Made by a program: the position numbers and the translations under genes
Source of the DNA: Oidiodendron maius Zn
Lineage: Eukaryota; Ascomycota; Leotiomycetes; Myxotrichaceae
Direction of reading: 5' to 3'
Assembly (NCBI GenBank): GCA_000827325.1
Contig: KN832876.1
Coordinates: forward strand, 1,550,001 to 1,614,000
Length of the DNA: 64,000 bases
The notes under the pieces: model-generated
Seen by the model: only the letters and a program-made list of their open reading frames with translations
What the model was told of the DNA's origin: nothing
The model's database searches: none
Shown here: positions 12,122 to 25,099 of the stretch, in pieces
How positions within the stretch are numbered: position 1 is the first letter of the stretch
Layout of the letters: every line of letters begins with the position of its first letter

Positions 12122-12791
12122 TCAGGCCTTACTCTCTGTCTTCTTGCCCACGACTGGATCTTCTGGTGAGAACTTCATGCTGATACTATTTACACAATGC
12201 CTCTCGTCTGTGGGCGTATCATAGCCTTCGCCCTTAAACACATGGCCCAAGTGACCACCACAATTCGAGCATACGATCTCTGTACGCTGCATGCCCAGAG
12301 TGCTATCGGTATGGCGTGTTACCGCTCCTGGGATGTTATCGAAGTATGCTGGCCACCCGCAGCCAGACTTGAACTTTTGCTTCGCCGTGTACAGAGGCGC
12401 GTTGCAGGCGGCGCAGGTGTAGACGCCAGTGTCCGGCATGTGCTTGTCAAACTCGCCGGCATAGGGGGCTTCGGTACCTTGCTGTCGGAGGACACGGAAC
12501 TGCTCTGCTGGAGAGTTAAGAGGGGTTCCGGGATCGGGGAATTGTTCGGAACATACCTTTGGAGAGCACCGCTCGCCACTCGTCGTCCGTCTTCTGAAGG
12601 GGGTAAGACATCTTTTGGGAGGAACTCGAGCTGAACAGGCCGGATAGGAAGGGGATAGTAGGCATGGACTTCAGGATTATGCCTCGAGTGAAAGGTTGGA
12701 CCGCCTTGTAGTGGTGGTGAGGTGACCTTGCAGAAAAGTTGCCGAAGTTATAGAGTGTGCGGATGAGAGTTGGTAACGATGGGATACGCAT
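12122..12791 (-). CDS. msrB: Peptide methionine-R-sulfoxide reductase (MsrB)
   Basis: Reduces methionine-R-sulfoxide in proteins and protects against oxidative damage. Two exons, complement(12504-12557 to 12791): exon 1 12557-12791, exon 2 12122-12504, phase kept, 205 aa. The junction reads LSKEQFRVLRQQGTEAPYAGE, the family start of the domain. Visible zinc ligands are the pairs CAAC and CSNC (CSNCGGHLGHVF), and the catalytic Cys lies in ERHCVNSISM. About 60 residues precede the domain, with Arg/Ser/His content compatible with a mitochondrial presequence; an internal Met (MPTIPFLSG or MSYPLQK) could give a cytosolic form. It is divergent from the ArfGAP gene with 360 bp between starts. Confidence 0.93.
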
Positions 12792-13151
12792 AGGGATTTA
12801 TAGGAGACGAAGGACCGATATGACATGGGATGATTTGAGAAGAAGAGGGAGCTATGGAATGCTTGCGCCTGTGGGATGTGAGTATTTGCATTTCCCCCTG
12901 CCCCGCGGTGCGAGAATCGTATACCGGCGTATGCTTGATGTACAGTATGATAGACTGCGTCACTAATATGGGCACCCCTGTCGCGCTGATAGACTGCCGC
13001 CTGCTGCGGCCTTAATGCCGTGAGCGATGTGGAATCAGGAACTTCCACTTTGACAGATCACAGCGCCACTCCCTCCACAGGATTGACCAAATAGGGCTCG
13101 CAACAACGCATCAAGCTATCTCGCCGTTGCCTACATATTGCCGAGGCGGAC
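12792..13151. promoter_or_regulatory. Divergent promoter region, msrB / ArfGAP
   Basis: 360 bp between two start codons pointing apart. No specific factor site is claimed. Confidence 0.5.
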
Positions 13152-14866
13152 ATGTCGCGCAGAGCCCCCAACCCAGCCGCAGAACGCGCTGCACAAAACA
13201 CGCAGACAATTAAGGGTTTACTGAAATTGGAGGGGAACAAAACTTGTGCGGATTGCAAAAGGAACAAGCGTGAGCTTCCTTCAGTCTCTCCTCTGATAGT
13301 CTATATTGACAATTTGCAGACCCAAGATGGGCCAGCTGGAATTTGGGTATATTTGTGTGCATTCGCTGCTCCGGCATACACCGGGGTATGGGAACGCATA
13401 TAAGTAGGGTCAAGTCAGTGGACCTCGACGCATGGACGGATGAGCAACTGCAGAGCGTGTTGAAATGGGGGAATACGAAAGCGAACAAGTACTGGGAGGC
13501 AAAGCTGGCGCCGGGGCATGTTCCATCCGAAGCCAAGATTGAGAATTTCATCAGAACCAAGTATGAATCAAAGAGATGGGTAATGGATGGGCCAATGCCG
13601 GATCCCACTACGCTTGATGCCGATGACGACGACGATGTTCCATTGAGTGTGGTTAAGGAGAAACAGAATCTTGAACGATCGGCATCTCAGCGGGCTGCGA
13701 CGGATGCTCGTCCTGCTCAGGTTAGAAGGGCTCCTCAGCCTGACTTGTTCGGCGAAGACACTTCGCAACCTACAAGAGCAGATTCGGCGCCATCTACAAT
13801 TCCACAAAAGGCAGAGCCAGCACCTCCCAAGCAGACCAAGCCCGGGGATTCTCTCCTAGGACTGGACTTCTTCGGCGAGCCTGCACCTGCACCAAACCGC
13901 CCGGCGAGTACAACGTCAACCCCTGGAGCTCAATCACGGCCGGACCTTAAGCAATCGATTCTTTCCCTCTACGCGTCTCGTCCTCAGCAGCCACAGCAAC
14001 CATCACACTCATCTTCGGGGTCCTTTGGTGGTATGCAATCACCTCCTTTACCTCAACAACATCAACAACCACAGCAGTCTTCGTTAGGAGGCATGGACGA
14101 TGCCTTTGGCAGTTTGAGTTTCTCTAGCACGCCGTCTCCACCAGTGCAGAACCAGCCCAAACCCAATGCCTTCTCTAGCCTGGGCAATATTTCTAGCCAC
14201 AGATCGATCCCTCCGCAAGCAGCGGCCCAACCTTCAAACCTGAGTGGTGGAAGCTTCTTTGATGTTAAGCCATCCCAACCCCCCGCGCATACCTCTCATG
14301 GACTGGGGTCATCCAGTGGCTTTGGCTCTTTCAATGCCACTTCTGGGCCGGCTTCGGTTGCGGCCCAAAACCCAGGCTCAAGCTCTGGTCTCGGCGATCT
14401 CTTTGACTTTTCTACTCCCTCAGCTCCACCTTCTGTTCCCCCCAAACAACAAGTTGCATCCCCCCCTCAGCAATCGGTGTTCAATCTCTCTCCACCTGCA
14501 CCAGCACCTAAGACCCAACCTGTAGCGCCGGCATTGAGTGGCTGGAATAATCATGATGCGTGGGGATCGAACGCCGCGTGGGGTGGGAGCCCACCTGTAA
14601 ACCAGGCCGCCCCGGCACCTCGTCCCAGCGGCGCTGGGCTTGGCTGGGGATCAGGCGGCTCTGTACCGAGCCAGAGCATAGTCCCAGGGGTAGGCGGTGG
14701 GTTCACAGCGGCAAGCAATGGACAGCCGCCCAAGGTTAGTGCAGACGAAGATTTTGGAGGCTGGAGCTCTGCGGCACCGGCAACGCCAGCGGTGGGTACG
14801 GCGCCACCCAAGCCTGGAGCTGGATTCACTACCAATGAGGATTTGTTTTCTAACGTGTGGGAATGA
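13152..14866 (+). CDS. AGE2: ArfGAP, Age2/SMAP type (554 aa)
   Basis: GTPase-activating protein for Arf, acting in trans-Golgi and endosome transport. Exons 13152-13269 and 13320-14866. The ArfGAP zinc finger is at the N-terminus: C32, C35, C53 and C56, followed by CSGIHRGMG with the arginine finger R61 and the HISRVKSVDLD block. The intron splits the zinc finger; splicing restores KHPRWASWNLGIFVC. After residue about 140 the protein is a long disordered region rich in Pro, Gln, Ser and Gly with repeated acidic-aromatic words such as PDLFGED, LGLDFFGE and LGDLFDFS. These resemble clathrin/adaptor-binding peptides. The last segment ends EDLFSNVWE. Confidence 0.92.
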
Positions 14867-15150
14867 ATGGAGAATGAAGTTGTTATGAATACCCAAAGAA
14901 TATATGTTGAGTACAGTCAAGATATTCTGGCTACAAGCGCAGCTGCCAGAGCACGCACCCTGTAAGGAGAGGCCACAGGCCGTAGATAAAAATCAACTAC
15001 ATCAATTACCTCCAACCGTGACGCCTTGCTATGCTCGTGGTATGTCTTATTCTACACTGGAGAGTATCCCGACCCGCCAGGACCATTCTGCTGCTCATCC
15101 CCTTACCCTTCCGTGGAATTTTGGCACCGTCAACACCAACCCCCCTTAAA

Positions 15151-15517
15151 TCAGACGAACAGGCCCCATATGAACCATAGCACTAGTACAACGCCAATGA
15201 TCATGCCCGCGAGCTTGAAAATGGCAACCTTGTTCCCCGACGCCGCCATCCTGCCCAACCGGCCGGCCGATCCCTTCAAGGAGGTGCTCATGGAGGAGAA
15301 GGTATCGGACTGCGGGAAGCGCCGTCAGCACAAGACTCTCGACACGTATATGCGATGGGAACGACAAAGGAGAGAGACTTACGGTATTATCTATGACATC
15401 CTGGGCTCGCGCATTGTCGTAAATATCCACGGTGACCCCCCTCAGGGCCGTGACCTTGGCGGAGAGTTCAGAGAGGCGCGAGTCGTTCTGGCGCTCGCGC
15501 TCGTAGGCGTCCGACAT
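15151..15517 (-). CDS. SFT1: SFT1/BET1-like Qc-SNARE
   Basis: Golgi SNARE that mediates retrograde fusion within the Golgi. Exons complement(15383-15517) and (15151-15309) give 97 aa, the size of yeast Sft1. The start at Met (MSDAYERERQND) is followed by a heptad-patterned SNARE helix (LSELSAKVTALRGVTVDI ... DTFSSMSTSLKGSAGRLGRM) and a C-terminal membrane anchor (LAGMIIGVVLVLWFIWGLFV), so it is tail-anchored. The reading frame stays open upstream for about 35 codons without ATG, encoding SKFLRSLSGALQHN just before the Met. An upstream coding exon is therefore possible and the 5' end is uncertain. Sft1 fits better than Bet1. Confidence 0.8.
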
Positions 15518-16339
15518 GTTGTGTTGCAGAGCCCCCGAGAGAGATCGTAGGAACTTGGAGAAGGAATTGGCACGCCTGTCGTCGGGCTCAAGGTGGTTTG
15601 CGTGGAAGAGGGCGCACGAATCTCAAGAGACCAGGTGTGTTTCGAAAAGTCTAGGCCAGTCCAGATAGGGACGCTGGGCACAGCCTCGTCGGCGCTCTTG
15701 GCACGCCGAGGGAAGGGAAGGGAAGAGTCTGGATTCTGGTGAGAGGCGACGAGGAGATGCCGAAGGTGATTACGTCCTCTCGGTGCGCGTGTGACGAGGT
15801 GGGTGAAGGTTGATTCGGGAGGGCAAACTTTGCGCTGGAGGACAAGTCAGGTTGCGTGTGGTTGTGTGGCTGAGGTTTGTAAGTACAGTAAGTGTCAGGT
15901 ACTGGAGGGGAAAGGAGTTCTTCGGCCACCGGATCCCCTTGACATCATTCTTCTTGGGTCGTTGATGCATCTAGTGATTAGGCGCGGGCATGGTAACTCC
16001 GCGACTGCCTTTCAACCACCACCATTTTTACCCGGCCCATCCCACCACCACCACCGCCAAACGCCCATATCACCACCCGAAAACAGATCTCGCTCTCTCT
16101 TCCTTCCTCCCACCCTCCTCACCTTCACATCTCTTCATCCTCCAGCCTATTCTTCGACTCTCTCCCTCTCCCAATACTCCTCGGGCCCGGTCTCTAGCGC
16201 TATCTCCAGCATCCCCACTCCTCAGCCTCCCGCCAATACCCCTCCCCCCAGCCTTCATCTCCCGCGCTTTCCTCCAGCGGCTCTTCGACCCTCTTCAGAG
16301 CTACTTGGTGCCCTCTGCGTGAGGTAAAAGCGTGCAACC
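15518..16339. promoter_or_regulatory. Divergent upstream region, SFT1 / YSC84, with long C/T-rich tract
   Basis: Gap between divergent starts. From about 16000 to 16320 the plus strand is strongly pyrimidine-rich (C and T runs), a common feature of fungal core promoters and 5' leaders, here just ahead of the YSC84 start. A 5' exon of the SNARE gene may lie in the left part. Confidence 0.5.
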
Positions 16340-17725
16340 ATGGGCATCAACAACCCTCTCCCGTCGTCTATGGCGTGTGAGTGTTCCCCCTCCCCCCGCG
16401 CGCCACAGGGCTTTGGTAGACCAATGTGCTGACGCGGATGCAGCGGAGTGCAAGAAATGCAGCAAGATTCTGTCTTCCTTCATTGACCCGCGACAATCCT
16501 TTGGCCCCGATAAGATCATCCCTCCTACTATTCTCGCTAATGCAAAGGTATGTTCTGACCCCTAAAGCGCTCAACCTGCAAGCTGCCCTAGAATATAGAA
16601 ATGCTCACTAGGACACACAGGGCCTCGCAATCCTTACCGTGATTAAGGCTGGCTTCCTTGGATCCGCTCGATATGGTAACGGCGTTGTCGTAGCTAGGCT
16701 CGCCGACGGGACGTGGAGCGCGCCGTCCGCCATAGGAACAGGTGGTGCTGGCTTCGGAGGCCAGATCGGTTTCGAGTTGACGGACTTTGTGTTTATCCTC
16801 AACGATGCCGCAGCAGTACGGACATTCTCTCAACAGGGTACGCTCACACTAGGCGGCAACGTATCGATCGCAGCAGGACCGGTAGGACGAAACGCAGAGG
16901 CGGCAGGCGCAGCCAGTTTGAAGGGCGTGGCGGGTGTTTTCAGCTACTCAAAAACTAGGGGCCTGTTCGCGGGTGTTTCTCTGGAAGGATCCGCAATCAT
17001 CGAGAGGAGGGACGCGAACGAGAAGCTTTACGGACAGCGCTTTACTGCAAGCCAGCTCCTGGGAGGCGCGGTGCGACCACCGCCTGCGACAGGACCCCTA
17101 ATGGATATCCTGAACTCCCGGATCTTTAACGGCTCCGGATACGCGGATGACTCTATCTACAATGATGTCCCTGTGTACGACAACAGACATGACGACGTGG
17201 TCTGGGAGGGCCGTAGAGGGAGCGCAATGGGCGAAGGCGTCAGGAGAGAGCGCGGGTCGAGCATCAATGACTCTCAGTCCCCATACGGTTATGGTGGTGC
17301 ACGGCGCGCGACTACCTGGGCCGACGATATATACGATCGTACACCCACGGGTGGTACAGCAGGCTCGGGACGCGGCGGACGATTCGAGGATGACTATCAG
17401 TACACTGATACCCCTACCAGCCCTGCGAAGAAAGTCGGTCCCGGAAGACCGACAGGACCCAAGCCAGCATTCGGGAACAAGGCAGATAGTCTAAAGAGCA
17501 ATCAGGCCGTGGCCTTGTTCACGTTTGATGCAGATCAGCCTGGCGATTTGGGATTCAAGAAGGGCGATATAATCACTGTGACCAAGAAGACTGATAGCGA
17601 TAACGATTGGTGGTAAGTATCCCATGCTCCTCTTTCACTGATCGATATGTTAAATAGGCTCTAGGACCGGCATCATTGGTACCCGAACTGGCATATTCCC
17701 TAGTAATTACGTACAGATGAAGTAG
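16340..17725 (+). CDS. YSC84: Ysc84/Lsb3-type actin-patch protein with SH3 domain (397 aa)
   Basis: Lipid- and actin-binding protein of endocytic actin patches. Exons 16340-16376, 16444-16547, 16621-17612 and 17665-17725 all join in phase. The N-terminal SYLF/Ysc84 domain (about residues 1-215) contains LPSSMASECKKCSKIL, DKIIPPTILANAKGLAIL and GFLGSARYGNGVVVARL. A disordered Gly/Arg/Tyr-rich linker follows. The C-terminal SH3 domain (about residues 340-397) has VALFTFDADQPGDLGFKKGD, DNDWW and a final FPSNYVQMK. The last intron falls inside the SH3 domain right after the Trp pair. Family length and order are normal. Confidence 0.94.
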
Positions 17726-19208
17726 ATGAAATACTTCGACACAGCTTGATTCTTACTTCTTAGTGCGGTAGGGGAGGAGGTGTTATGTGAAATCTTTCCT
17801 GAGCTACTCTCTTCTCACGAATTCATTGGTCACTCAAGCGAGGAATTGATTTTGCGGGGTTTCTTGCACAGCGTCAGCACAGACTCATTCTATCTAGACA
17901 TCGTGATTTTTGGAGACGGGGATGGGCTGAGGTTGGGGTGGTGATGGAGTGGTTCATGCTCTAAGGATATGTGAAGAACGTCCGCGGTTGCTCTGCGGTA
18001 CGTTATTCTTGTTTGATAGCCTGCCTTCTTCGTTTTCACGAAATGAAAAAAAAGTCTGGCGCTATGACATCTGTATGTAAATTGAATGGATATGCGTTGG
18101 GTGATGCTCGAGATCCTACGAATCGAAATTATTTCAATGCTCTTGGCTGGTGACGACACAACGTTTTTGCTTACCCCTGAGAATAATGCTTGATGCCTTC
18201 ACGTGTTACTGGCTAATGTGGAAAAGAGGGACTCTGTCGAGTTGTAGTGCCTTCGTAGCTCATCATAGATGCTTAAGAAATGTTCACTGCCAACCAACTG
18301 CACTTGACTTACAGTGCATTTTTTGCATATCACAATGGCCAGGAGTATCCCGAGAAATATTTCCAGCATTATTGCACCGTATGTATTCACAGCCGCTGGC
18401 TTCTGGGTGATGATGTGCAACAACAGCATGCGGTAGACTCCATCCCTCAAATAATGCTTCGTCAGTAACTTGAATTGAGAGACAGGTTTAATAATTATTA
18501 TACGCGGTTGGCATATTGTTAGGCCAAATTCCAGCGAAATCTGCCTTAGGACATTCAATATGTAACAAAATCGGGAACGTCCACATCAGCCTTCTGTTCT
18601 CAGTCCCCAGAATTTAGCCCAGATTAAAATGCTTTTATCTTTAAGAGGAGTCGCAACAAATTGAAACACAGATCTCAATCCATATAACTGTTAGAGCATG
18701 GTCAGGAAATTTGAACACAGTTTACCAATTGCGTCAAAATCTTCTAGCCCGAGTCAGCACCTTAGATATTATGAGTGGCTTATTCTTGGCCTTTGGGCGA
18801 CGTAAGACGTAAATGGCTCAGCTCGCTAAAGCCCCTTTTACCCCACCCAGGGCGTTCAAGTAAATCCGAGGCGGAATGATGAAACGGACGAGTTCCTATA
18901 GTAGGTATGGATTGTTACCACACTAGACCATTTTCGCATTATTATTTACGCTTTGTAGTATTTGGATCACATATGTACTGTCCCTCGGATAATATGAATG
19001 CATCATCATACTTTCACGATCAAAGAACTCGGCGCAAGAAACAATAATTACACATCATGTCAGCCTCGGTGTAGCTGCTCTATAAAGCCATTAAAACCCG
19101 TACATGCCCAAACCAATAATATACACTGCCTGGAAAGCGAAATGTGTAGTATGTACAGAACAGATGCAAGTAAAACGATAAAGCTCAGACATCGACGATA
19201 CAATAAGC
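17726..19208. other. Intergenic, convergent 3' ends
   Basis: 1.5 kb, AT-rich in the right half, between YSC84 and the REC114-like gene. Scanned for tRNA boxes and coding exons on both strands; nothing convincing. Confidence 0.45.
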
Positions 19209-21319
19209 TCACATTCCAAGGCCCATTCGCCGCCAAGTTTTCTCTGCATCTTCACATAGCTGTACAAATTCCGGATTCTCCAAATTCTCACAGATGAATT
19301 CATTAAGTATCCGTTGACGCTGCTCTTCATCCGCTTGTGCATACCCAGGCCGGTCCCAAAGCTCCTTTGCAGCAGGTTCGGATTGGTGTCTGGTAATAAA
19401 CGTCTCGAGTATGTCTAAAAAGTCCTGTGGAGGAGCAGGAAGGTGTTCCGCCGGGGGTATAGAAGTTGATATTTCATTGGCCGAAAGAGATGCCAGCGTG
19501 ATATCATAACCTGGGAGGATTTGAGTTTGTGTGCTTTGGTCTACCATTCTCGGTCTTTTCGTGGATGCCGAAGGGCGGATAGGGGCAGATCGCTTTCTCG
19601 TAGCAGTAGACTTTGACTGTAATCCCGAAATTGCCGATGGCGGACGCATCCCATCACTCTTTGCTGCCAGAGGGGATAATTCGTCTTCTTGCCGGCCGAC
19701 GTTTGTACCTACCCCTGGCTCTACGGTAGAGTTCTTCTGACACTGCTGTTCAGATGGTACTTTTACTTCAATTGATTTTCTCACGGTCGACTTGCGTTGC
19801 GCCACCCGTTTCTTGATTGGTTTGGAAATGGGAGTTGAGATATCCTTGTTTGATGACATTTCAGTCTTCTCTGGAGAGGCGGTTTTTCGTACTGGAGTTG
19901 GTTTTGGGAGAAGAGGGAGGTCTGATGCTGACGAAACTTGTTCTCCGAAAGGCACGGGAAACTTCGGAAATGGTAGCTCTCGTCTAGGTGGCAACCAGTC
20001 ATTGTGAATATCAGTGTGATCAAAAGGATTCGTTTGTGGCGGTTCGCCTTGAGAGAGATCAGCAGTTTGATTGTTAAGCTGAGGCCGTGAAATAACCACA
20101 GTCTGGGATGGATTCAGTGACTTCGGTGGAGGGCGGGATGGGAAGAAAGGAGAAGCTGCAAGGTGGCTGTCAGACGCTTCAGTCTCATTAGAAAATTCCA
20201 GTTGAGTTCGGCCTGGTGCGAAGAAAGAGTCATTTGCATAGTCATTTGTCGTCGTAGGGAGTGAGGTTGGGTACGGTGACTGTTGATCTTGAGACTAATA
20301 ACAGTTAGCATATAATAGTACCACATGATTCTACAATGTACTCTTCGATGTTGGACAGGATACAATAATGAATGGGGTTTTGTCATATCATAGAGAGGAC
20401 TTAGAGTTGAGACGGATGATGGCGGTGTAGGCGCAGAAAGTGCAGTAGACGCAGAAGCCGACCTATTATATGAAGTGATAGCAAATGATTGCGTGCTGTC
20501 AGACCTTGGTATCTCTGCGTTCCTGGTATCTGGGCGGGTGGGAACTTTGAACATAGCTATCGGAGAAATGGTTGTCCCTGGTAACAGAGACGGATGTGCA
20601 GACGGGGGCTGAAAATTTGATGCGCTCATGCCAAGTATGGGCGTTGATATTGGAGGAAAAGGTAGCTGTGCTGGTGAAATACTTGGTCTTGAAACAGAGG
20701 CACTTGACTCTGTGATAGGGAGTCCGAGATCTTTCAAGATGTCCAAGGCTTTTCTGAAGTCGCCCTCGTCTCTAAATTTTAGCTGAATCCGTCGAACCTG
20801 CAACTCACGATTTAGCTCCTAGATGCAAACAAACTAATAGATGCCACCATCATTTGGACAGAGATTGGTCTGAACTCTAGTTGACCTACCAAGTTGATAG
20901 TTTTGGGATACTTCATAGCCATGAAGGGACATCTTATCACCACCTGGACGGGGTTTTCAGTCGCAGATGAAGAGTCAAATCGGCGAACAAAGTTAATCAG
21001 CTCTCCCAAATCCTGAGTCTCCTAAGAAAATATATTAGAATCACTGTTTGATAGGTATTATCTATCTGGGCTTCCGAAAGTCCATTTTCCGTACCAGTAC
21101 CTCGACACCTGCCGTAATCTTCAGCGTGATTCGAGTGGCATAATTCCCCTGCTCATCTATGATTTCGGAATTTTGAATTACTAAGTCGAGGTCATCCCTC
21201 TGACCAATATGATTCCATATGAAATTGCGCGACCCGCACGGGCTGGTGTTATGAGAAAATTTGATGAATGGGATAGAGACGAGATTGAGGTCACGTATCT
21301 GGGAGGGGGCTTGAGACAT
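19209..21319 (-). CDS. REC114: Probable meiotic recombination protein Rec114 (632 aa)
   Basis: Rec114 works with Mei4 and Mer2 to activate Spo11 for meiotic double-strand breaks. Proposed exons complement(21095-21319), (20890-21021), (20342-20797), (19209-20294) join in phase. The N-terminal third looks like the Rec114 PH-like domain: FRKPR-side strands, then VQVVIRCPFMAMKYPK, and after the intron VRRIQLKFRDEGDFRKALDI, whose pattern is that of the conserved Rec114 signature motifs. A long Ser/Pro/Thr-rich middle follows. The C-terminus is a predicted helix bundle (DEEQRQRILNEFICENLENP) ending TWRRMGLGM, as in Rec114 where it binds Mei4. The family call rests on motif pattern alone; the donors of exons 1 and 2 have close alternatives. 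Confidence 0.6.
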
Positions 21320-21783
21320 GACGATAATAGAATAAAAGTAAGACTAGGAAAGAGAAAGGAAAGTACACAGCGGAAAGAGGCCAGCTACCGTGTCGTTGGA
21401 CGCAAAGAGAGAGATGGCTGAACAGAGCAGATAGTTGTCGACACTGAATTAATAGACGCTGATCCAGCGACTGATATCAAATGTCAGCACTCAGAGTAAG
21501 TAGGTTTATTCCACGGAGTGCAATGGATGGATCATTGAAAGGATACCAACACATAACAAAGGACGCTTTTGGACGACATCGCATACGCGATGAGGCTGAT
21601 AGGCTGGACGCGGCTGTGAAAGGGGCTAACCGAAGATATACTAGCGTAATATGTCTCTTAAGCGAATTCTGAATTTCTACAGGGCTGTCGCGATCCCATC
21701 GCGACTCAGATGCTAGTCCTCATTCTCAAAGCAATCCCATCGACAAACACGCGCATGGACATATTACACAGGAACAATTGACC
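21320..21783. promoter_or_regulatory. Divergent promoter region, REC114-like / RSC9
   Basis: 464 bp between start codons pointing apart. Short frames inside it show no similarity to known proteins. Confidence 0.5.
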
Positions 21784-24644
21784 ATGGCTCCTCCGAGAAC
21801 CGAAAACGAACTGTCGTCTGATGCGTACGAGCAGGAGCGCCAGGAATTCTTAGCGCAGCTGCGGATCTTCCACGAGAACAGAGGTACGGTCTTCGAACCC
21901 GACCCAAGGGTTGGCACTAGACACATCGACCTTCTCCGACTTTACCGAAATGTCGTAGATCGCGGCGGATATGATAAAGTCAGTGAAGAGAAGTTGTTAT
22001 GGAGAAAGATAGGCTCCGAGTTTGGATTAGGGAGCAACAACTTGCCAGCTCTAGCCTTCGGTCTGAAGTCGATATACTACAAGCAACTTGCTGCATACGA
22101 GATTACGCACGTCCATGGCAAGACGCCGCCACCAAAGGAGATTCTTGAAGATATAACTGCTAAGGGCGCTGGATTGCTCACTCGTACAATCGAGAACTTC
22201 AGGCCATCGGCGCGCAAGGAGACGGGCCCATTAGGTGCTGAGAATTCAGAAGCGTCCGGTGACGATGGTACGCCAGGGAGAGATAGAATTGGGAGCGAAG
22301 AGACACCTGGATCCGGTGGTAGAGTAACAAGAGGCTTGCGACAAGCACCTCCGCAACGAGTCTTATTTCAACCTGACACGCAACCTGCTCGACAGACCAG
22401 ACATTCAACCTCCCATCCAACCCACGCTCAACACCATCAGCACCAAGGTCACCGAGGAGCTTCTACGTCCTACAACCCTCCATCCAACCTAGATAATATA
22501 TCAGCTGCTACGAGTAACTTTGACAATCGCCCAGCGATGCCCCTGACGCTTCGCCCTGTTATTACTCCTGGCAATAATCCGATCGAATTCGCTCGTCGCG
22601 AGCATGCGCTCAAATTGGCTGCTGCAGTTGAGAATGGAAAGATCCCAGCAACGGCACCACCTCGATTGGTGCTTCCAGGATGTAAGTTTACTATTACCTT
22701 GAATTTTCAAAGGTAGAGCTAACACTAGAACAGCTGGATTTGATGGCCCAAATATTTATGTTCGCTGCTTGATGGCTTTGAAGTCAGGTATTCCCGAGGA
22801 GCAGAGCTATGCTCTACACCATCTGGTAAAGATATCTATGGAGCGAGGAGACAAGTATAGGTTCGAGTCCTTCCCTGGATTAGCGGAAGCTTTGGTCGAG
22901 AAGATATTGGAGGTCAGCTCTCTTTTTTACAAGGTAAAATGGGATATTGCGTATCTCGAAGAGGAGCTGGCACAAAACCCATTTGCCCTCAATGGCGTAG
23001 ATGGCACCAGGGATATCTTGCAGAAGATTGCTTGTCTGTCTAGGCTTGACATTGATGACAACCTCCATCCAGCCGAGTTCCGCGATACCCTTCTGCTAGT
23101 CAACGAAGCAGCCTTGACTCTGCGAAACATGATTCTTCTTGAGGAGAATGCTTACTACGTTTCAGAGATGTGCCCTTTGCGAGACCTCCTCAGCATTGTA
23201 TTGAATCTGCCGGCGCTCGACAGCGTTGTGGAACTGAAACATTACGCTCTCGACATTGCTGAACAGCTTACAAAGTATATGTCTTTTGAAGTCGAGGATC
23301 CACTCTATATCTCGCTCCTAGCCCAGCTACAATCCAACGATCGAGGTACTATCTTGACGTCCCTGAGAGCTATAAGCCGAATTTCTATGAACCTAGAAGA
23401 AAATAATCTTCTTAAAGGCGTCCCAGCTCTAGCTGTAGAAAAAATTATGGACTGGACCCTTCTCCATGATGAGGAGCTTGTTGGTGCATCTCTGGACTTT
23501 CTTTATCAGTACACCGCAGTTGTGGACAATGTGGACTTCATGGTTACAGAGCTCCAGGTGGAACCTCTCGTTAACCAGCTTACGAGGCTCCTATCCTACG
23601 GCGCCAAGATTGTTGAGAAGGAGTTTCCTCTTGGGCCTGAGTACAAGACAGCGGCGCCCGAGAACATTGCTCCACTTCCACAAGAATTACAATCCGAACT
23701 TGAGAAGCTCGATGAACCAGAAAGAAGCTCACAATGGCTCCGTTGCCTTTTTGAAGAGGACCGTGAGGAGTCTATTACCCAAATTGCAATGTGGCAAGCA
23801 TATCAGGCTCGGTTTTCACCCATGGCCGGGCAGACAGGTCGCGCTCTACTACCAGCTGCTGAATTTATCAAGAATGTCAGTACTACTTTTGGTGATAAGG
23901 TCGCGGCACAAGTTCAATCAGGCCCAGTGCAAAAGTTCATTATCAAAGGCCTCAGGAGACGAGCTATCCCAGTCAATTTCAAGGGTGAGCCATTTTCTAG
24001 GTGTTTGTGGAAGAAATATGGTAATTCCACATGTGGCGAATTCTTCATGAGCCCCGACCAGATGTATCAGCACGTCCTCAGGAACCATATTGGAGCAATT
24101 CCGATGGAGGATGGTAAGTTCGAAAACACTACAGGCCAGTACATGTGCTACTGGGGTGACTGCACGCACTTCCATATCTCTCCAGCTTCGAAGCTCGTAC
24201 AACTCGCAACTCACATTAAAGTCCATCTGCCAAGACGCAAGTCTTCAGCGAACAAAGATGCGACCGAATACTTTGGACAATCTACACCTAAGAAACATAA
24301 ACCCTCCTATGTTTTTTCTCCCCCTAAACAGGCTTTCCAATTTCACGTTACTATGACCGATGAGCGTGGCGACGCCGCTGGTATTCCCCTCAGTGCAGTT
24401 CTCGTCCTTAGAAACCTGGCTCGCAATTTGTCAAAGACAGAAGCTGAAGAGGTCGCCATGAAGGAGACAGGAGTGTCATGGGTTGATAGGCTTTTTAAGC
24501 CTGTTGAGCGACAGTTGTTTGAGATCATGGCGCATAATAGAAGCCTGGTGAGCTTTAGACCATTCCTAGTCCTCACTCCTTATGTCTGACTGGTAATAGG
24601 CCGAATACCTTACGGACTTGCTCCACGCTGTTAGGTACGCTTGA
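21784..24644 (+). CDS. RSC9: RSC chromatin-remodelling complex subunit Rsc9 (918 aa)
   Basis: Subunit of the RSC remodeller, which slides and ejects nucleosomes at promoters. Exons 21784-22681, 22734-24547 and 24600-24644. The start is the ATG in ACCATGGCTCCT. An ARID DNA-binding domain occupies about residues 15-115 (FLAQLRIFHENRGTVFEPDP ... LLRLYRNVVDRGGYDKV ... GSEFGLGSNNLPALAFGLKS). The middle is an armadillo-like helical region. Near the C-terminus are two C2H2-like fingers (CLWKKYGNSTCGEFF ... HVLRNHIG and CYWGDCTHF ... HIKVH). The last exon is only 15 codons, ending LLHAVRYA, and is easily missed. Confidence 0.9.
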
Positions 24645-25099
24645 GTCACGGGTCAATAGAAGTGCATGCAAAAGGTTTCCTTGTTGTACCTAGTTAGGCG
24701 TCTATGGAGAGGGCATTATGAAAGCGGGATCTGGTGGCGTACCTGGCGCATGTGTACAGTAGATACCATGCCATGTAGAGTATTGAGCAATGGATATTTT
24801 TTTCCCCATTCCTTTTGTTGTCATGATATGCAGTACTACAAGCTCCCTGCCGTATGTAGCGTCACTGAAGTCTCATGGCGTTGCAGTAGGTTTGTTGGCA
24901 CATCCAGCCATATGAATTGGATTGTATTGCGACGCTAATCTGCATTATGTGTACCCCTTTTCATGAGAAAACTAGACATTATGAGCCCTCTACCCATGTC
25001 GTTTGAAGAGCGTCTGAGGACTGGTGGCATCTTCCAACGGCAAACGTGTCTCGTGTTGGGTCCCATTCTTCTGCCAATAGTTTATCGCAAATGTAGCGA

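Noticed and set aside
15535-15681. Longer N-terminal extension of the SNARE from a non-ATG start
   Set aside because: No ATG in frame; the 97-residue version already matches yeast Sft1 in length.
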